Under the pieces are notes generated by a model. The model had not been told where the DNA came from. It searched no databases and was given only the letters and a program-made list of their open reading frames with translations. From Erwinia sp. HDF1-3R (GTDB lineage: Bacteria; Pseudomonadota; Gammaproteobacteria; Enterobacterales; Enterobacteriaceae), in assembly GCF_039621855.1 (NCBI RefSeq), contig NZ_CP155071.1:1240001-1304000 (forward strand): a stretch of DNA of 64,000 bases, written 5' to 3'. Of this stretch, positions 8,983-23,179 are shown piece after piece (the first letter of the stretch is position 1; every line of letters starts with the position of its first letter). A program made the translations under genes and the position numbers.

Positions 8983-10182
8983 ATGTCGCAATATCGTACT
9001 TTCACTGCAGCGGATGCCGTGGAATATGCCCGCCAGTATGGCGGTGTTGAAAATCCGGACAGTCTGGTTGAGTCGCAGGAGATCGGTGACGGCAACCTTA
9101 ATCTGGTATTTAAGATATTCGACCGCGACGGCAACAGCCGGGTCATTGTCAAGCAGGCGCTACCCTATGTGCGCTGCGTGGGTGAATCCTGGCCGCTGAC
9201 GCTCGATCGCGCGCGCATTGAAGCCGAGGTATTGCAGATCCACGGTCAGTATTGCCCGGAATATACGGTGAAGATCCTGCATCACGATCCCGAGCTGGCG
9301 GTGATGGTGATGGAAGATCTCTCCCACCTGGCGATCTGGCGCGGCGAGCAGGTTAGGGGGCGGGACTATCCGCAGGCATCCGCGCAGCTTGGTGAATATC
9401 TGGCGCAGACGCTGTTTCATACCTCTGACTTCTACCAGCATCCGTATCAGAAAAAAGCGGAGGTGATTCGCTTTACCAATCCCGAGCTGTGCGACATTAC
9501 CGAAGAGCTGTTTTTCAACGAGCCGTACGAAGTGCATGAGCGTAACGGCTATCCGCGCGCCCTGGAGCCGCTGGCCGCCTCGCTGCGGGATGACGACGAG
9601 CTTCGTCTCAAGGTGGCGGCGCTTAAGCACCGCTTTTTCTCTCATGCTGAAGCGCTGCTCCACGGCGATGTCCATAGTGGTTCAATCTTCGTGGGTGACA
9701 ATACGCTGAAGCTGATTGATGCAGAGTTTGGCTACTACGGCCCGATCGGGTTTGACGTGGGTAGCGCGCTCGGCAATCTGCTGATTAACTACTGTGCGCT
9801 CCCGGGGCTGCTGGCCCCCCGAGAGGCGGCAGACGCCCGCGAGAAACGCCTGAACGACGTACGTGTCACCTGGCAAAGCTTTGCGGATCGCTTCCTGACG
9901 CTGACCGCTGAGAAATCGCGCGATCGCGCGCTGGCCTGGCCGGGCTACGGCGCGGCCTTTTTACGTAAGGTGTGGTGCGATACCCTGGGATACTGCGGTA
10001 CCGAGCTTATCCGCCGTACGGTAGGGATGTCGCAGGTGGCTGACATCAAAACGATTGAAGATGAGGTGATGAAGGTGGAGTGCGTACGCCAGGCGATCGC
10101 GCTGGGCAGAACGCTGATTCTGGCCGCGGATCATGTGGAGAATATCGACGCGCTGATCGCTCGCGTGCGGCAGAACGGTTGA
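8983..10182 (+). CDS. mtnK: S-methyl-5-thioribose kinase
   Basis: Phosphorylates methylthioribose at C1, feeding mtnA. This 399-residue protein has an aminoglycoside-phosphotransferase-like kinase fold: the nucleotide loop [12 protein letters not shown] near residue 35, the catalytic loop [14 protein letters not shown] and the metal motif [16 protein letters not shown] at 8983 with GAGGGTGAG just upstream is preferred to a TTG three bases earlier. Presence of a kinase implies that methylthioadenosine is first cleaved to methylthioribose by the general nucleosidase (Pfs/MtnN), which is not in this window. Confidence 0.96.
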   Translation: MSQYRTFTAADAVEYARQYGGVENPDSLVESQEIGDGNLNLVFKIFDRDGNSRVIVKQALPYVRCVGESWPLTLDRARIEAEVLQIHGQYCPEYTVKILHHDPELAVMVMEDLSHLAIWRGEQVRGRDYPQASAQLGEYLAQTLFHTSDFYQHPYQKKAEVIRFTNPELCDITEELFFNEPYEVHERNGYPRALEPLAASLRDDDELRLKVAALKHRFFSHAEALLHGDVHSGSIFVGDNTLKLIDAEFGYYGPIGFDVGSALGNLLINYCALPGLLAPREAADAREKRLNDVRVTWQSFADRFLTLTAEKSRDRALAWPGYGAAFLRKVWCDTLGYCGTELIRRTVGMSQVADIKTIEDEVMKVECVRQAIALGRTLILAADHVENIDALIARVRQNG

Positions 10183-10379
10183 GATACTGACGACTGGCGT
10201 GAGGCAGGACGGTTAACGCTGTACAGCTTTCTCTTTGGCGGGGTATGGGTTTCCGTTAACGCTGAACGCTTCCCACCGGCGGTTATTGGCCCGGTGGATT
10301 TTCAGCTTTCGTTCGTCGCTATCCTCCCCCTTCAGCCGCTGATTTGCGTTGAAGGGGAAGGGAGGTTGAGTCAATAACG

Positions 10380-12935
<2,556 letters not shown>

Positions 12936-12952
12936 AAAATTTCTCCAGAAGT

Positions 12953-12969
12953 AAGAGGTCTGACCTGTT
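12953..12969. promoter_or_regulatory. FadR-like operator upstream of fadE
   Basis: The 17-mer AAGAGGTCTGACCTGTT, 17 bp before the fadE start, matches the FadR palindrome core GGTC-N-GACC with the expected flanking TGTT. FadR represses fad genes until long-chain acyl-CoA releases it. The site sits where it would block initiation or early elongation. Confidence 0.7.
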
Positions 12970-13144
12970 AGGAGTATATGTAGTTGAGATGGTTTTTATT
13001 AGCAATCTGGTTACATAATAATTACAACCTGGCTCACACTCCGCGTGTATCACGCGTGAAACGTCTGGACCGGCAGGAAGGGTGCTGTTCCCCCCTCCTG
13101 CAAGTTGATAAACTGGCGGCGACCTCACTTAAAAGGATCTCTCT

Positions 13145-13723
13145 ATGTATCAGGACATCATTCGTGCAGAACTCAATGAAGCCGCCGAAACGCTCACCCA
13201 TTTCCTGAGCGATGACGCCAATATCCATGCCATTCAGCGCGCGGCCGTGCTGCTGGCAGATGCATTTAAAGCGGGGGGCAAAGTCCTTTCCTGTGGCAAC
13301 GGCGGATCGCACTGCGATGCGATGCACTTTGCTGAGGAGCTGACCGGACGCTACCGGGAAAACCGTCCGGGCTATCCGGCCATTGCCATCTCGGACGTCA
13401 GCCATATCTCCTGCGTCAGCAATGACTTCGGCTACGACTATGTCTTCTCACGCTACGTTGAGGCGGTAGGCCGCACGGGCGACGTGCTGTTTGGTATCTC
13501 AACCTCGGGTAATTCGGCCAACGTCCTGAAGGCGATTGACGCCGCGCGTGCGCAGGGCATGAAGGTGATCATCCTGACCGGCAAAGATGGCGGCAAGATG
13601 GATGGCCTGGCTGACGTAGAGATCCGCGTGCCGCACTTCGGCTATGCCGATCGCATTCAGGAGATCCACATCAAGGTTATTCATATCCTGATCCTGCTGA
13701 TTGAAAAAGAGATGGCGAAGTAA
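13145..13723 (+). CDS. gmhA: Sedoheptulose-7-phosphate isomerase
   Basis: First enzyme of ADP-heptose synthesis for the LPS inner core, converting sedoheptulose 7-phosphate to D-glycero-D-manno-heptose 7-phosphate. It is a 192-residue SIS-domain protein with [20 protein letters not shown], the sugar-phosphate loop [14 protein letters not shown] and the C-terminal catalytic helix [17 protein letters not shown] precedes the ATG. Located between fadE and yafJ as in other Enterobacterales. Confidence 0.97.
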   Translation: MYQDIIRAELNEAAETLTHFLSDDANIHAIQRAAVLLADAFKAGGKVLSCGNGGSHCDAMHFAEELTGRYRENRPGYPAIAISDVSHISCVSNDFGYDYVFSRYVEAVGRTGDVLFGISTSGNSANVLKAIDAARAQGMKVIILTGKDGGKMDGLADVEIRVPHFGYADRIQEIHIKVIHILILLIEKEMAK

Positions 13724-13769
13724 CCCTTTCCCGGCCCTGGTAGCAGGGCCTTACTGCGAGGTAGTCGCT

Positions 13770-14537
13770 ATGTGTGAACTGCTCGGGATGAGCGCCAACG
13801 TTCCTACGGACATCTGTTTCAGCTTTACCGGTCTTGTCCAGCGCGGTGGGGGAACCGGTCCGCACAAGGATGGCTGGGGAATTACCTTTTATGAAGGAAA
13901 AGGCTGTCGCACATTCAAGGATCCCCAACCCAGCTTTAATTCGCCTGTCGCACGGCTGGTGCAGGAGTATCCGATTAAATCGCATTCCGTGGTGGCGCAC
14001 ATTCGCCAGGCGAACCGGGGTGAGGTGGCGCTGGAAAATACGCATCCCTTTACCCGCGAGCTGTGGGGCCGCAACTGGACCTATGCGCATAATGGGCAGC
14101 TGAAAGGCTACCGGACGCTGGATACCGGTCCCTTTCGGGCGGTCGGCGAGACCGACAGCGAGCAGGCATTTTGCTGGCTGCTGCACAAGCTGACCACGCG
14201 CTATCCGCGCACGCCGGGCAACTGGCCTGCGGTATTTCGCTATATTGCCGAACTGGCGACGGAGCTGCGGAAAAAGGGCGTATTCAATATGCTGCTGTCG
14301 GATGGCCGCTATCTGATGGCTTTCTGCTCGACGAATCTGTTCTGGATAACCCGTCGGGCACCGTTTGGCAAGGCGACGCTGCTGGATCAGGACGTTGAGA
14401 TTGATTTTCAGAAGCAGACCACGCCGAATGACGTGGTCACGGTGATCGCTACCCAGCCCCTGACGGGCAATGAAACCTGGCACAAAATTGCGCCAGGCGA
14501 CTGGGCGCTATTTTGTCTGGGTGAGCGCCAGCGTTGA
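13770..14537 (+). CDS. yafJ: Class II glutamine amidotransferase YafJ
   Basis: An Ntn-type glutamine amidotransferase domain without an attached synthetase. After removal of Met the nucleophile Cys2 begins the motif MCELLGMSA; the domain also has [24 protein letters not shown] and [22 protein letters not shown] chose ATG at 13770 because the nucleophile must directly follow the initiator; an extension to 13701 would bury it. 255 residues. The physiological partner or acceptor is unknown. Its 3' end overlaps the convergent yafK by 30 bp. Confidence 0.92.
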   Translation: MCELLGMSANVPTDICFSFTGLVQRGGGTGPHKDGWGITFYEGKGCRTFKDPQPSFNSPVARLVQEYPIKSHSVVAHIRQANRGEVALENTHPFTRELWGRNWTYAHNGQLKGYRTLDTGPFRAVGETDSEQAFCWLLHKLTTRYPRTPGNWPAVFRYIAELATELRKKGVFNMLLSDGRYLMAFCSTNLFWITRRAPFGKATLLDQDVEIDFQKQTTPNDVVTVIATQPLTGNETWHKIAPGDWALFCLGERQR

Positions 14538-15248
14538 ACCGGTAGCCGGGGCGCTGAGCAGTGACCCCGGGCTATTCAGCACATAGTGACCGTCGCTGAC
14601 GCTGACCGAAGGCGGCAGGTGGGTCTGTACAAACTGGGCGTAGCCCGGTTGCAGCTGCTGCCAGAAGCTGTAGTACACCGAGTTACGGTGACGCTGCATA
14701 TTGCTTTCGGTCATGCGGAACGGATAGATGCTTAATTCGATACGTGGCTGACCGTTACGCAGCGCGGCTTCCACAAAACGATAGATATCCTGAATATTGG
14801 TATCGGTCATCGCATAACAGCCGATAGACACGCAGCTGCCGTGGATCATCAGATATTTCCCCTCATATCCCTGCTGACGATCGTAGGCGTTGGGGAAGCC
14901 GACGTTAATCGCCCGATAAAAGCGGCTGTCAGGTTTTAACTGGGAAAGCCCGACGCTGTAAAACCCTTCCGGACTTTTAAAATCTCCCTGACGGCGCTTA
15001 GGCCCCAGGCCACCAGAGAAATTACAAATTCGATAGCTGTCTATTAAACGATAATCGTTGCCAATTTTGCCATAAAGCTCAAGCGTGCGTTCTTCTTTGA
15101 ATATTTGAATATACACAGGCGTGCCAATTAGCTGTTTCTTTAATTCTTTGCTTACCGGTGCCAGCGGCAGTACCGGGGTGGTGGGTACGCTGGCGAAAAC
15201 AACGGCTGGCAGAAAAAACATCGCAAAAAGGAGTGCGATTTTGCCCAT
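14508..15248 (-). CDS. yafK: YkuD-fold murein enzyme YafK (DpaA-like)
   Basis: A periplasmic protein of the L,D-transpeptidase (YkuD) fold. The N-terminus [20 protein letters not shown] is a signal peptide. The catalytic motif is [14 protein letters not shown], with both conserved cysteine positions, preceded by FPNAYDR. In E. coli YafK (DpaA/LdtF) acts as an amidase releasing Braun lipoprotein from peptidoglycan rather than as a cross-linking enzyme; the same role is likely here. 246 residues, matching the family. Convergent overlap with yafJ. Confidence 0.92.
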   Translation of the reverse strand: MGKIALLFAMFFLPAVVFASVPTTPVLPLAPVSKELKKQLIGTPVYIQIFKEERTLELYGKIGNDYRLIDSYRICNFSGGLGPKRRQGDFKSPEGFYSVGLSQLKPDSRFYRAINVGFPNAYDRQQGYEGKYLMIHGSCVSIGCYAMTDTNIQDIYRFVEAALRNGQPRIELSIYPFRMTESNMQRHRNSVYYSFWQQLQPGYAQFVQTHLPPSVSVSDGHYVLNSPGSLLSAPATGSTLALTQTK

Positions 15249-15457
15249 TCTGGTTCCCTTGAAAAAGGAGGGGTGGATGCGGCGTCCGGGACGCGTTTAC
15301 AGGCAATATCAGTTAATAGCCGCTATTGCTGCGTCACATTAGCATTGTCTATTTTTTTATCAAGAGAGCAGAGTATAAAATACTGAATAAAAGTGTGGCT
15401 CAGCCCTTTGCCGCTGTGCTTTGGCCAAACGGGTAATATTGTCATTCGCTTATTTCG

Positions 15458-15473
15458 CTGTATACTTATCCAG
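15458..15473. promoter_or_regulatory. LexA (SOS) box of dinB
   Basis: CTGTATACTTATCCAG lies 18 bp before the dinB start and is almost identical to the E. coli dinB SOS box. It predicts LexA repression and damage induction of polymerase IV. Confidence 0.85.
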
Positions 15474-15490
15474 TACAGTTGGAGGGGGAT

Positions 15491-16546
15491 ATGCGGAAGA
15501 TCATTCACGTCGATATGGACTGCTTTTATGCCGCAGTAGAGATGCGCGACGATCCCAGCCTGCGCAATATCCCGATAGCCATCGGCGGCAGCCATCTTAA
15601 GCGGGGGGTGATCAGCACCGCCAACTACCCGGCGCGCAAGTTTGGCGTACACAGCGCCATGTCCACCGCGATGGCGCTTAAGCTCTGCCCGCATCTTAAG
15701 GTGGTGCCTGGCCGTTTCGATGCCTACAAAGAAGCCAGCGCCCATATTCGTGAAATATTCTCGCGCTATACCTCCCTGATTGAGCCGCTCTCTCTGGATG
15801 AAGCCTATCTTGACGTCACCGACAGCCTGCACTGCCACGGCTCAGCCACGCTGATGGCGCGCGAAATTCGCCAGACCATCAGTCGGGAGCTGAATCTGAC
15901 CGCCTCGGCAGGGGTAGCGCCGGTGAAATTTGTCGCCAAAATTGCCTCCGATCTGAATAAACCCGACGGGCAGTTCGTGATAACCCCTGATGAAATATCG
16001 CAGTTTCTGCTGACGCTGCCGCTGGCGAAGATCCCCGGCGTCGGCAAGGTGACGGCCAAAAAGCTGGAGGAAATGGGGCTGATGACCTGCGGCGACGTGC
16101 AGAAGACCGATCTTGCCGCGCTGCTCCGGCGCTTTGGCAAGTTTGGCCGGGTGCTGTGGGAGCGCTGTAACGGCATTGATGAGCGGGAGGTGGTCACCGA
16201 TCGCCTGCGCAAATCCCTCGGCGTTGAGCGTACCCTGTCGGAGGATATCCACAGCTGGGAAGAGTGCCTGAAAATTATCGACTTCCTTTATGAGGAGCTG
16301 GAGCGCCGCCTGATTAAAATTAAGCCGGACCGGCTGATTGCCCGCCAGGGCGTCAAGCTAAAGTTTAATGATTTCCAGCAGACCACGCAGGAGCACGTCT
16401 GGCCCGAGCTGAATAAAGACGACATGATTGCGGTGGCGAAGAAGGCCTGGGAGGAGCGGCGAAGTGGGCGCGGCGTCAGGCTGGTCGGGCTGCACGTGAC
16501 GCTGCTCAATCCCCAGATTGAACGTCAGCTGCTATTGGGTTTATAG
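15491..16546 (+). CDS. dinB: DNA polymerase IV
   Basis: A Y-family translesion polymerase of 351 residues. The catalytic acidic residues are in [13 protein letters not shown] and [12 protein letters not shown]; the helix-hairpin-helix [19 protein letters not shown] follows, and the little-finger domain ends in QRQLLLGL-like sequence, close to a beta-clamp binding tail. ATG at 15491 is preceded by a very strong GGAGGGGG site. SOS-controlled by the LexA box directly upstream. Confidence 0.97.
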   Translation: MRKIIHVDMDCFYAAVEMRDDPSLRNIPIAIGGSHLKRGVISTANYPARKFGVHSAMSTAMALKLCPHLKVVPGRFDAYKEASAHIREIFSRYTSLIEPLSLDEAYLDVTDSLHCHGSATLMAREIRQTISRELNLTASAGVAPVKFVAKIASDLNKPDGQFVITPDEISQFLLTLPLAKIPGVGKVTAKKLEEMGLMTCGDVQKTDLAALLRRFGKFGRVLWERCNGIDEREVVTDRLRKSLGVERTLSEDIHSWEECLKIIDFLYEELERRLIKIKPDRLIARQGVKLKFNDFQQTTQEHVWPELNKDDMIAVAKKAWEERRSGRGVRLVGLHVTLLNPQIERQLLLGL

Positions 16547-16630
16547 CGGGTAAGAGCGGGCAGCAACAGGGGCAGGCGCACGGCCCGCAGGGAAGCGGCA
16601 GGCGGAACAGGGTCCGCCTGCCGGTCAGGC

Positions 16631-18088
16631 TTATTTCGCCGGGATAGCCTTAAGCAGCGCCGTCAGCAGCTGCCAGTAGAGGCCCACGCTGGCAATATGG
16701 ACCTGCTCATCCGGCGAATGTGGCCCGGTGATGGTTGGCCCGATGGAAACCATATCCATGTCCGGATAGGGCTTTTTAAACAGACCGCACTCCAGACCCG
16801 CGTGGATCACCTGAATGTTTGGCGTTCTGCCAAACAGCTTTTTGTAGGTTTCCCCCACCAGCGCCATCACCGGCGAAGTTGCGTCCGGCTGCCAGCCAGG
16901 ATAGCTGCCTTTCGCCCGCGCCGTGGCGCCGGCCAGTTCAGCCAGCGCGGTCAGGGTTTCCACCACGTACTCTTTACCGCTGTCGATCAGCGAACGGATC
17001 AGGCTGTTGATTACCGCTTCGTTTTCGCGGATCGCCACCACGCCGACGTTTAGCGAGGTTTCGACCACGCCCTTTACTACGTCAGAGTTGCGGATAACGC
17101 CGTTTGGCGTACTGTTCAGCAGCGCGATAAAGGCGTCGCGGCTGGCTGCGGTCAGCGCCGGGCCACTGGCCGCCACGTTCTCCACCACCAGATTAATGTT
17201 CTTCTCTTTCAGCGCCAGCTCGCTTTTTAGCGTCTCCAGATAGTGCAGTGCCTTGCTTTTCAGCACGTCCAGCCTGTCTGCCGGGACGGCGAGCGTCGCC
17301 GTGGCCTCACGCGGGATAGCGTTACGCAGCGTACCGCCGGTAAAGTCGACCAGGCGCAGATCCAGTGCCTTAGCCTGGGTGAACAGAAAGCGGGCCAGCA
17401 GCTTGTTAGCGTTACCCAGGCCGACGTGAATATCACAGCCGGAGTGGCCGCCCTTCAGGCCCTTAAGGGAGAGCTGAATATGCGCGAAGCCTTCGGGTAC
17501 CGCTTCACGGTCGATCGGCAGCGTCGCGGTAAAATCAATGCCGCCCGCGCAGCCCATGTAGATTTCACCCTCTTCTTCCGAATCGGTGTTAATCAGGATG
17601 TCTGCCTGCAGCCAGTTGGGCTGAAGGCCAAACGCACCCGCCATGCCGGTCTCTTCGGTCATGGTCAGCAGCACTTCCAGCGGGCCGTGCTCAACGTTTT
17701 TATCCGCCAGCACCGCCAGCGCAGAGGACAGGCCAATACCGTTATCCGCGCCCAGCGTGGTGCCGCGCGCCTTAACCCATTCGCTGTCGATCCACGGCTG
17801 GATGGGATCTTTCGTGAAGTCGTGAACCGTGTCGTTGTTTTTCTGCGGCACCATATCCAGGTGCGCCTGCAGCGCCACCGGCTTCAGATTTTCCAGCCCG
17901 GCGGTGGCAGGTTTGCGGATCAAAATATTGCCCACTTCATCGCGTTCGGCCCAGAAGCCCTGTTCTTTCGCCCAGCCCAGAATGTACTGCGCCAGGGCTT
18001 CTTCATGATAAGAGGGGTGCGGAATAGAGCAGACTTTGGCAAAGATATCCCACAGCGGCTGTGGTGACAGTTGAGATAATTCAGACAC
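16631..18088 (-). CDS. pepD: Aminoacyl-histidine dipeptidase (peptidase D)
   Basis: A cytosolic M20 family metallo-dipeptidase that cleaves Xaa-His dipeptides such as carnosine and broad dipeptides. 485 residues, the same length as the E. coli enzyme. Metal-binding signatures are visible: LQAHLDMVPQKN, GADNGIGLSSALAVL, MTEETGMAGAFGL and INTDSEEEGEIYMGCAGG, and the C-terminal IHAGLECGLFKK. Divergent from gpt with a 262-bp intergenic region, as in E. coli. Confidence 0.97.
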   Translation of the reverse strand: MSELSQLSPQPLWDIFAKVCSIPHPSYHEEALAQYILGWAKEQGFWAERDEVGNILIRKPATAGLENLKPVALQAHLDMVPQKNNDTVHDFTKDPIQPWIDSEWVKARGTTLGADNGIGLSSALAVLADKNVEHGPLEVLLTMTEETGMAGAFGLQPNWLQADILINTDSEEEGEIYMGCAGGIDFTATLPIDREAVPEGFAHIQLSLKGLKGGHSGCDIHVGLGNANKLLARFLFTQAKALDLRLVDFTGGTLRNAIPREATATLAVPADRLDVLKSKALHYLETLKSELALKEKNINLVVENVAASGPALTAASRDAFIALLNSTPNGVIRNSDVVKGVVETSLNVGVVAIRENEAVINSLIRSLIDSGKEYVVETLTALAELAGATARAKGSYPGWQPDATSPVMALVGETYKKLFGRTPNIQVIHAGLECGLFKKPYPDMDMVSIGPTITGPHSPDEQVHIASVGLYWQLLTALLKAIPAK

Positions 18089-18350
18089 GATAACTCTCCT
18101 GTGCCAGCACCATCGTTTAGCATGAGCCGTGGATGGCGAGCAAGATTAGCGGTTAAACAGCTCGCGTCAGCGGATCTGACGCTGTTGGCAAAGAATATCA
18201 TCGTTTCAACGGGGATGCTTACTTCGCAACAGCAAAAAAGCGGGCTGGAGGCCGATCGGTGCTGGTTTTTAGCGCCTCAGATCTCTATAATTCCGCGCAA
18301 CCTCACCCATAGTACATTTTTAAGCCAACACCACTGGTCGGGACACCTTT

Positions 18351-18809
18351 ATGAGCGAAAAATACATCGTCACCTGGGACATGCTGCAGATCCATGCCCG
18401 TAAACTGGCTCAGCGCCTGCTTCCCGTTGAGCAGTGGACAGGCATTATCGCGGTCAGCCGCGGCGGACTGGTTCCCGCTTCCCTGCTGGCCCGTGAGCTG
18501 GGTATTCGCCATGTGGATACCGTGTGCATCTCCAGCTACGATCACGACAATCAGCGTGAAATGAAAATCCTTAAGCGCGCTGAAGGCGACGGTGAAGGCT
18601 TTATCGTCATTGACGATCTGGTGGATACCGGCGGTACCGCGCAGGCGATCCGCGAGATGTATCCGAAAGCCCACTTTGTGACCATTTTCGCCAAGCCTGC
18701 CGGTCGCCCGCTGGTTGACGACTATGTGGTTGATATTCCGCAGAACACCTGGATTGAACAGCCGTGGGATATGGGCGTGGCCTATATTCCGCCCATTGTT
18801 AAAGGCTGA
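18351..18809 (+). CDS. gpt: Xanthine-guanine phosphoribosyltransferase
   Basis: Salvages guanine, xanthine and hypoxanthine to their nucleotides using PRPP. The PRPP-binding motif [12 protein letters not shown] is intact, as are the N-terminal [15 protein letters not shown] and the C-terminal [10 protein letters not shown]. 152 residues, exactly the E. coli length. Followed by a strong hairpin terminator. Confidence 0.97.
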   Translation: MSEKYIVTWDMLQIHARKLAQRLLPVEQWTGIIAVSRGGLVPASLLARELGIRHVDTVCISSYDHDNQREMKILKRAEGDGEGFIVIDDLVDTGGTAQAIREMYPKAHFVTIFAKPAGRPLVDDYVVDIPQNTWIEQPWDMGVAYIPPIVKG

Positions 18810-18824
18810 TTGATCCCGGTCAAC

Positions 18825-18857
18825 GCAACGCCCGGTTCTGCCGGGCGTTGCTGTTTT
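18825..18857 (+). terminator. Rho-independent terminator after gpt
   Basis: An 11-bp perfect stem (GCAACGCCCGG / CCGGGCGTTGC) with a 5-base loop is followed by TGTTTTTA. It separates gpt from frsA. Confidence 0.92.
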
Positions 18858-18928
18858 TACGGTTAGCGCAGCCGCAGGGCCTGGGGTAGACTGGTCCCAT
18901 GCCCTGTGCGCCGGAGGACCGCCACGCT

Positions 18929-20179
18929 ATGTCACCGAAAAATCTGAGCGAAGAGCTGTTCAAACCGCGCTTCAAACACCCTGAAACCTCATCCTTAGTG
19001 CGTCGCCGACATCTGCATAAGCCGCTGCCGGTTCATTCCGCGCTGGAGGGGGAGAGTCACGCTGGCTGGTACCGGATGATTAACCGCGTACTCTGGACGT
19101 GGCGCGGCCTGCCGCCGCTTGAGATCGGCGAGGTGCTTGCCAGAATCGCCAACAGCCGCGCGGAGCACACCGATGAAAGCCTGCTGGATACGGTGATCGG
19201 CTATCGCGGCGGCAACTGGATTTACGAGTGGTCTTCCCAGGCGGCGCAGTGGCAGCAACGGGCCAGCGCCGCCACCCGCGATGAAGAGGCGGGGCGCTGC
19301 TGGCTGCATGCCGCCAATTTGCTCGGCGTGGCGGGCTACCCGCATCTGAAAGGCGATGAGCTGGCCGACCAGGCGCAGCTGATGGCTAACCGCGCCTACG
19401 AAGAGGCCACAAAGCGTCTGTCGGGCGAGCTGAGAGCGCTGACGTTCGCTATCCCCGGCGGCAGCCCGATTGAGGGCTTTCTGCATATGCCCGCAGGCGT
19501 CAGTGCGCCTTATCCTACGGTGCTGCTGTGCGGCACGCTGGACGCGCTGCAAACCGACAGCTATCGCCTGTTTCATGACTACCTTGCCCCGCGCGGGATC
19601 GCCATGCTAACCATCGATATGCCTTCAGTGGGGTTTTCGTCGAAGTGGACACTCACCCAGGACACCAGCTTTCTGCACCAGCAGGTGCTGCGTCAGCTGG
19701 AAAATGTACCCTGGGTCGATCACACCCGCGTGGCGGCCTTCGGCTTCCGCTTTGGCGCTAACGTGGCGGTGCGGCTGGCCTATCTTGAGTCACAGCGTCT
19801 GCGCGCGGTCGCCTGCGTCGGCCCGGTGGTGCATCATCTCCTCAGCGATAGCGTGCTCCAGGACCAGGTGCCGGAGATGATGATGGACGTGCTCGCCAGC
19901 CGCCTGGGCATGATGAACGCGGCGGACTCAGCCCTGCGCGCCGAGCTGGGCCGATACTCCCTGAAAACCCAGGGGCTGCTGGGCAGACGCACCACCACGC
20001 CGCTGCTTTCCGCCTTCTGGCCGAACGACCTCTTCAGCCCGGAGGAGGAGTCGAAGCTGATTGTGCAATCCTCCAGCGACGGCAGGCTGCTACCGGTATC
20101 GCTGACGCCGGCGATGCGTAACTTCGATAAGGCTTTACGTGATATTGTTGACTGGATAGCAAAGCGGTTGCTGCGATGA
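18929..20179 (+). CDS. frsA: Esterase FrsA (fermentation-respiration switch)
   Basis: An alpha/beta-hydrolase esterase reported in E. coli and Vibrio to bind the unphosphorylated form of EIIA(Glc) and favour fermentation. The nucleophile-region [17 protein letters not shown] and conserved [14 protein letters not shown] are present, and the start [17 protein letters not shown] is nearly identical to the E. coli N-terminus. I chose ATG at 18929 (416 residues; E. coli 414), with CGGAGGA upstream. Located between gpt and crl as in E. coli. Confidence 0.93.
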   Translation: MSPKNLSEELFKPRFKHPETSSLVRRRHLHKPLPVHSALEGESHAGWYRMINRVLWTWRGLPPLEIGEVLARIANSRAEHTDESLLDTVIGYRGGNWIYEWSSQAAQWQQRASAATRDEEAGRCWLHAANLLGVAGYPHLKGDELADQAQLMANRAYEEATKRLSGELRALTFAIPGGSPIEGFLHMPAGVSAPYPTVLLCGTLDALQTDSYRLFHDYLAPRGIAMLTIDMPSVGFSSKWTLTQDTSFLHQQVLRQLENVPWVDHTRVAAFGFRFGANVAVRLAYLESQRLRAVACVGPVVHHLLSDSVLQDQVPEMMMDVLASRLGMMNAADSALRAELGRYSLKTQGLLGRRTTTPLLSAFWPNDLFSPEEESKLIVQSSSDGRLLPVSLTPAMRNFDKALRDIVDWIAKRLLR

Positions 20180-20248
20180 TTTGCTATAGTTCAGCACTTT
20201 CCTGCTCCTGAGCGGGGTGATAACAGGCTCAATGATGGAGGTTTTACA

Positions 20249-20650
20249 ATGACGTTACCAAGTGGGCATCCTAAGAGCCGCTTAATGAAGCGCTTTGGTT
20301 CTCTGGGACCCTATATCCGTGAAGCTAAGTGCGAAGGCGATCGCTTTTTCTTTGACTGCCTGGCCGTTTGCGTCAATGTGAAACCGGCACCGGAGCTGCG
20401 TGAGTTCTGGGGCTGGTGGATGGAGCTGAATGCTGAAAGCGACCACTTCACCTACGAATACTACTTTGGTCTGTTCGACAAAGAAGGAAACTGGAAGCCG
20501 AGCGCCATTAAGGGTAAGGAAAACAACGAGCGACTGGAAGAGACGCTGCGTAATTTCCACGTGCGTCTTAAAGCGCTGCTGGAAGAGCTGGAGCTGGGCC
20601 TGAAGCCCGCCGCCGACTTTGCGGATGAACCGGTTAAGCTGACCGCCTGA
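20249..20650 (+). CDS. crl: Sigma factor-binding protein Crl
   Basis: Crl binds sigma S and promotes its assembly with core RNA polymerase, helping general-stress and curli genes. 133 residues, the normal length. Recognisable blocks are [31 protein letters not shown], and [12 protein letters not shown]. Interesting alongside iraP (57224), which stabilises sigma S by another route. Confidence 0.96.
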   Translation: MTLPSGHPKSRLMKRFGSLGPYIREAKCEGDRFFFDCLAVCVNVKPAPELREFWGWWMELNAESDHFTYEYYFGLFDKEGNWKPSAIKGKENNERLEETLRNFHVRLKALLEELELGLKPAADFADEPVKLTA

Positions 20651-20655
20651 CGAGG

Positions 20656-20690
20656 AAACAGGGCTGGACATTGCCAGCCCTGTTTTATCT
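20656..20690. terminator. Bidirectional terminator between crl and porin gene
   Basis: A 12-bp perfect stem (AAACAGGGCTGG / CCAGCCCTGTTT) with a 6-base loop lies between the convergent crl and porin genes. It has a short T-run on the plus side and the A-flank gives a T-run on the minus side. Confidence 0.88.
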
Positions 20691-20706
20691 GTCATGAGGG
20701 TAATAT

Positions 20707-21822
20707 TCAGAACTGATAGACAATTCCTACCGCCACCACATCGTCATTCTTCAGACCCAATTTGTTGTCGCTGGAAAGCTGGTTGATTTGGTAATCGACA
20801 TAGGTATTCATGTTCTTATTGAAATACCAGGTGGCGCCCACATCAACATATTTCACCAGGTCAACGTCGCCCAGGCCTTCGATGTCTTTACCTTTGGTCT
20901 GTACCCAGCCCAGGGAAGGACGCAGGCCGGAGTCGAACTGATACTGTGCAACCAGTTCGATATTCTGTGCCTTATTCGCTGCGCCAGAAACAGAGGTTTT
21001 CACGTTATTGATGACCGCTGTACCGCTGATGGGCGTCATATTCCGCGTTTCGGTGTAGATCGCCGCCAGATAAACGCTGTTAGCATCATATTTCAGGCCC
21101 GTTCCCCACGAATCCGCTTTATCACCCTTGCCCCAGCGGCGAGCGGTCTGCTGGTCGGTGCGGTCAGAAGAGGTGTAAGCCCCGCTGATACTCACGCCCG
21201 TATTGCCCAGCGCATACGCGGTAGAGGCGCCGTAACCATCACCGTTCTGGCGGCTCACATCGGTGCGAGAATTAGCCGAGCCGGCGTCGTTTTTACCCTG
21301 GTATTGCAAAGCAAACTTAAGGCCGTCAACCAGCCCGAAGAAGTTGCTGTTGCGGTAGGTCGCTACACCGCTGGTGCGCTGAGTCATATAGTTGTCGGAG
21401 CGCATGGTTGCGCCGCCGCCAAACTCCGGCAGCATATCTGTCCAGGCTTCAACGTCGTAAAGCACGCCATAGTTTCGACCATAATCGATGGAACCAAAAG
21501 GACCGAACTTTAGCCCGGCAAAGCCCAGGCGCGTTTTGTTCCCCGTATTGGCATCAGAACCTTCAGAGTTGCTGGCGTTAAAGTGGTATTCCCACTGGCC
21601 GTAACCGGTCACCAAATCGTTAATCTGCGTCTGGCCCTTAAAGCCCATGCGCACGTAGGATTTGTCCCCGCTGTATCCCGCGTTGTCGCTAAAATAGTGC
21701 AGGCCTTTGACTTTCCCGTAGAGATCTAATTTATTACCGTCTTTGTTATAAACTTCCGCGGCCTGAGCAGAAGAGGATAAAGCCAGTGCTGTGATTAAAA
21801 AGGTCAGTGCTGTGTTCTTCAT
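20707..21822 (-). CDS. phoE: General porin, PhoE/OmpC family
   Basis: A trimeric outer-membrane 16-strand porin of 371 residues. It has a clear signal peptide ([20 protein letters not shown], cleaved before [16 protein letters not shown]), the loop-3 constriction motif [11 protein letters not shown], and the terminal Phe of outer-membrane proteins (VAVGIVYQF). I chose ATG at 21822; the longer frame upstream lacks a signal sequence at its start. The locus between crl and proB is where E. coli has phoE, which is the reason for the symbol; sequence alone cannot separate PhoE from OmpC/OmpF-like function, and I saw no clear Pho box upstream. Confidence 0.85.
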   Translation of the reverse strand: MKNTALTFLITALALSSSAQAAEVYNKDGNKLDLYGKVKGLHYFSDNAGYSGDKSYVRMGFKGQTQINDLVTGYGQWEYHFNASNSEGSDANTGNKTRLGFAGLKFGPFGSIDYGRNYGVLYDVEAWTDMLPEFGGGATMRSDNYMTQRTSGVATYRNSNFFGLVDGLKFALQYQGKNDAGSANSRTDVSRQNGDGYGASTAYALGNTGVSISGAYTSSDRTDQQTARRWGKGDKADSWGTGLKYDANSVYLAAIYTETRNMTPISGTAVINNVKTSVSGAANKAQNIELVAQYQFDSGLRPSLGWVQTKGKDIEGLGDVDLVKYVDVGATWYFNKNMNTYVDYQINQLSSDNKLGLKNDDVVAVGIVYQF

Positions 21823-22065
21823 TTTGCTATCAATCCCGAATGTCTGAATATTATTTTGGCTTCCAGAGTGCTCTGAACGCAGAGACGTTCTACAGGATGA
21901 ATATGATATTTTTATTACATATTTACACATTTGGAATTAAAATGAATTACTTAACGGGTTTGAAATAAGGCTGTTTTTTGCCTTTTTCCCGCTCCCCTGT
22001 TGGCTTCCAGCACCACACCTGATAAAACGTCTTCTTGCAGACCTCTCACGTAACGGCAGGAAATA

Positions 22066-23169
22066 ATGAGCAGCAGCCAGACCCTGGTAGTGAAACTGGG
22101 GACCAGCGTATTAACCGGCGGATCGCGTCGGCTGAACCGGGCACATATCGTCGAACTGGTGCGTCAGTGTGCGCAGCAGCACGCGGCGGGCCACCGCATT
22201 GTGATTGTGACCTCCGGGGCGATGGCCGCCGGACGTGAGCATCTTGGCTACCCGGAACTGCCGCCGACCATCGCCTCAAAGCAGCTGCTGGCTGCGGTGG
22301 GGCAGAGCAGGTTGATTCAGCTGTGGGAGCAGCTGTTCTCTATTTACGGCATCCACATTGGGCAGATGCTGCTGACCCGCGCCGACCTTGAAGATCGCGA
22401 ACGCTTTCTGAATGCGCGGGATACGCTGCGGGCACTGCTGGATAACCACATCGTGCCGGTGATCAATGAAAACGACGCGGTTGCCACGGCGGAAATCAAA
22501 GTGGGCGATAACGATAACCTCTCAGCGCTGGCGGCGATTCTGGCCGGTGCGGATAAGCTGCTGCTGCTGACCGATCAGCAGGGGCTGTTTACCGCCGATC
22601 CGCGTAACAACCCGTCAGCGGAGCTGATCCGCGACGTGCACGGCGTTGACGATGCGCTGCGCGCGCTGGCGGGTGACAGCGTTTCTGGTCTGGGCACCGG
22701 CGGCATGACCACCAAGCTACAGGCAGCGGATATCGCCTGCCGGGCGGGCATTGATACGATTATCGCCGCCGGTAGCCGTGCAGGCGTCATTGGTGACGTC
22801 ATCGCCAGCAACCCGGTCGGTACCCGCTTTCACGCGCTGGAAACGCCGCTTGAGAACCGCAAGCGCTGGATCTTCGGCGCGCCGCCAGCGGGCGAAATCA
22901 CCGTCGACGACGGTGCGCTTTCGGCGATCCTCGAGCGGGGCAGCTCGCTGCTGCCAAAGGGCATTCGCGATATCGGCGGCAACTTCTCACGAGGCGAAGT
23001 GATCCGTATCCGCAGCCTCCAGGGGCGGGATGTGGCGCACGGCGTCAGCCGCTACAACAGCGATGCGATGCGCATGATTGCCGGGCATCACTCCCAGCGA
23101 ATCAGCGAAATTTTAGGTTATGAATATGGTCCGGTTGCCGTTCACCGCGATGATATGATCGTCAGCTAA
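22066..23169 (+). CDS. proB: Glutamate 5-kinase
   Basis: First enzyme of proline synthesis, phosphorylating glutamate; normally feedback-inhibited by proline. 367 residues, the E. coli length. The amino-acid-kinase domain begins [15 protein letters not shown] and contains [20 protein letters not shown]; a C-terminal PUA domain (about residues 275-355) is present. The stop is 10 bp before proA, forming the usual proBA operon. Confidence 0.97.
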   Translation: MSSSQTLVVKLGTSVLTGGSRRLNRAHIVELVRQCAQQHAAGHRIVIVTSGAMAAGREHLGYPELPPTIASKQLLAAVGQSRLIQLWEQLFSIYGIHIGQMLLTRADLEDRERFLNARDTLRALLDNHIVPVINENDAVATAEIKVGDNDNLSALAAILAGADKLLLLTDQQGLFTADPRNNPSAELIRDVHGVDDALRALAGDSVSGLGTGGMTTKLQAADIACRAGIDTIIAAGSRAGVIGDVIASNPVGTRFHALETPLENRKRWIFGAPPAGEITVDDGALSAILERGSSLLPKGIRDIGGNFSRGEVIRIRSLQGRDVAHGVSRYNSDAMRMIAGHHSQRISEILGYEYGPVAVHRDDMIVS

Positions 23170-23179
23170 GGAGCAGGGC

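Noticed and set aside
13736..13752. GGCCCTG/CAGGGCC hairpin between gmhA and yafJ as terminator.
   Set aside because: The 7-bp stem lacks a T-run; it may be an attenuating structure but is not a clear terminator.
21823..21960. Pho box upstream of the porin gene.
   Set aside because: No CTGTCAT-type direct repeats were found, so phosphate control is not claimed.
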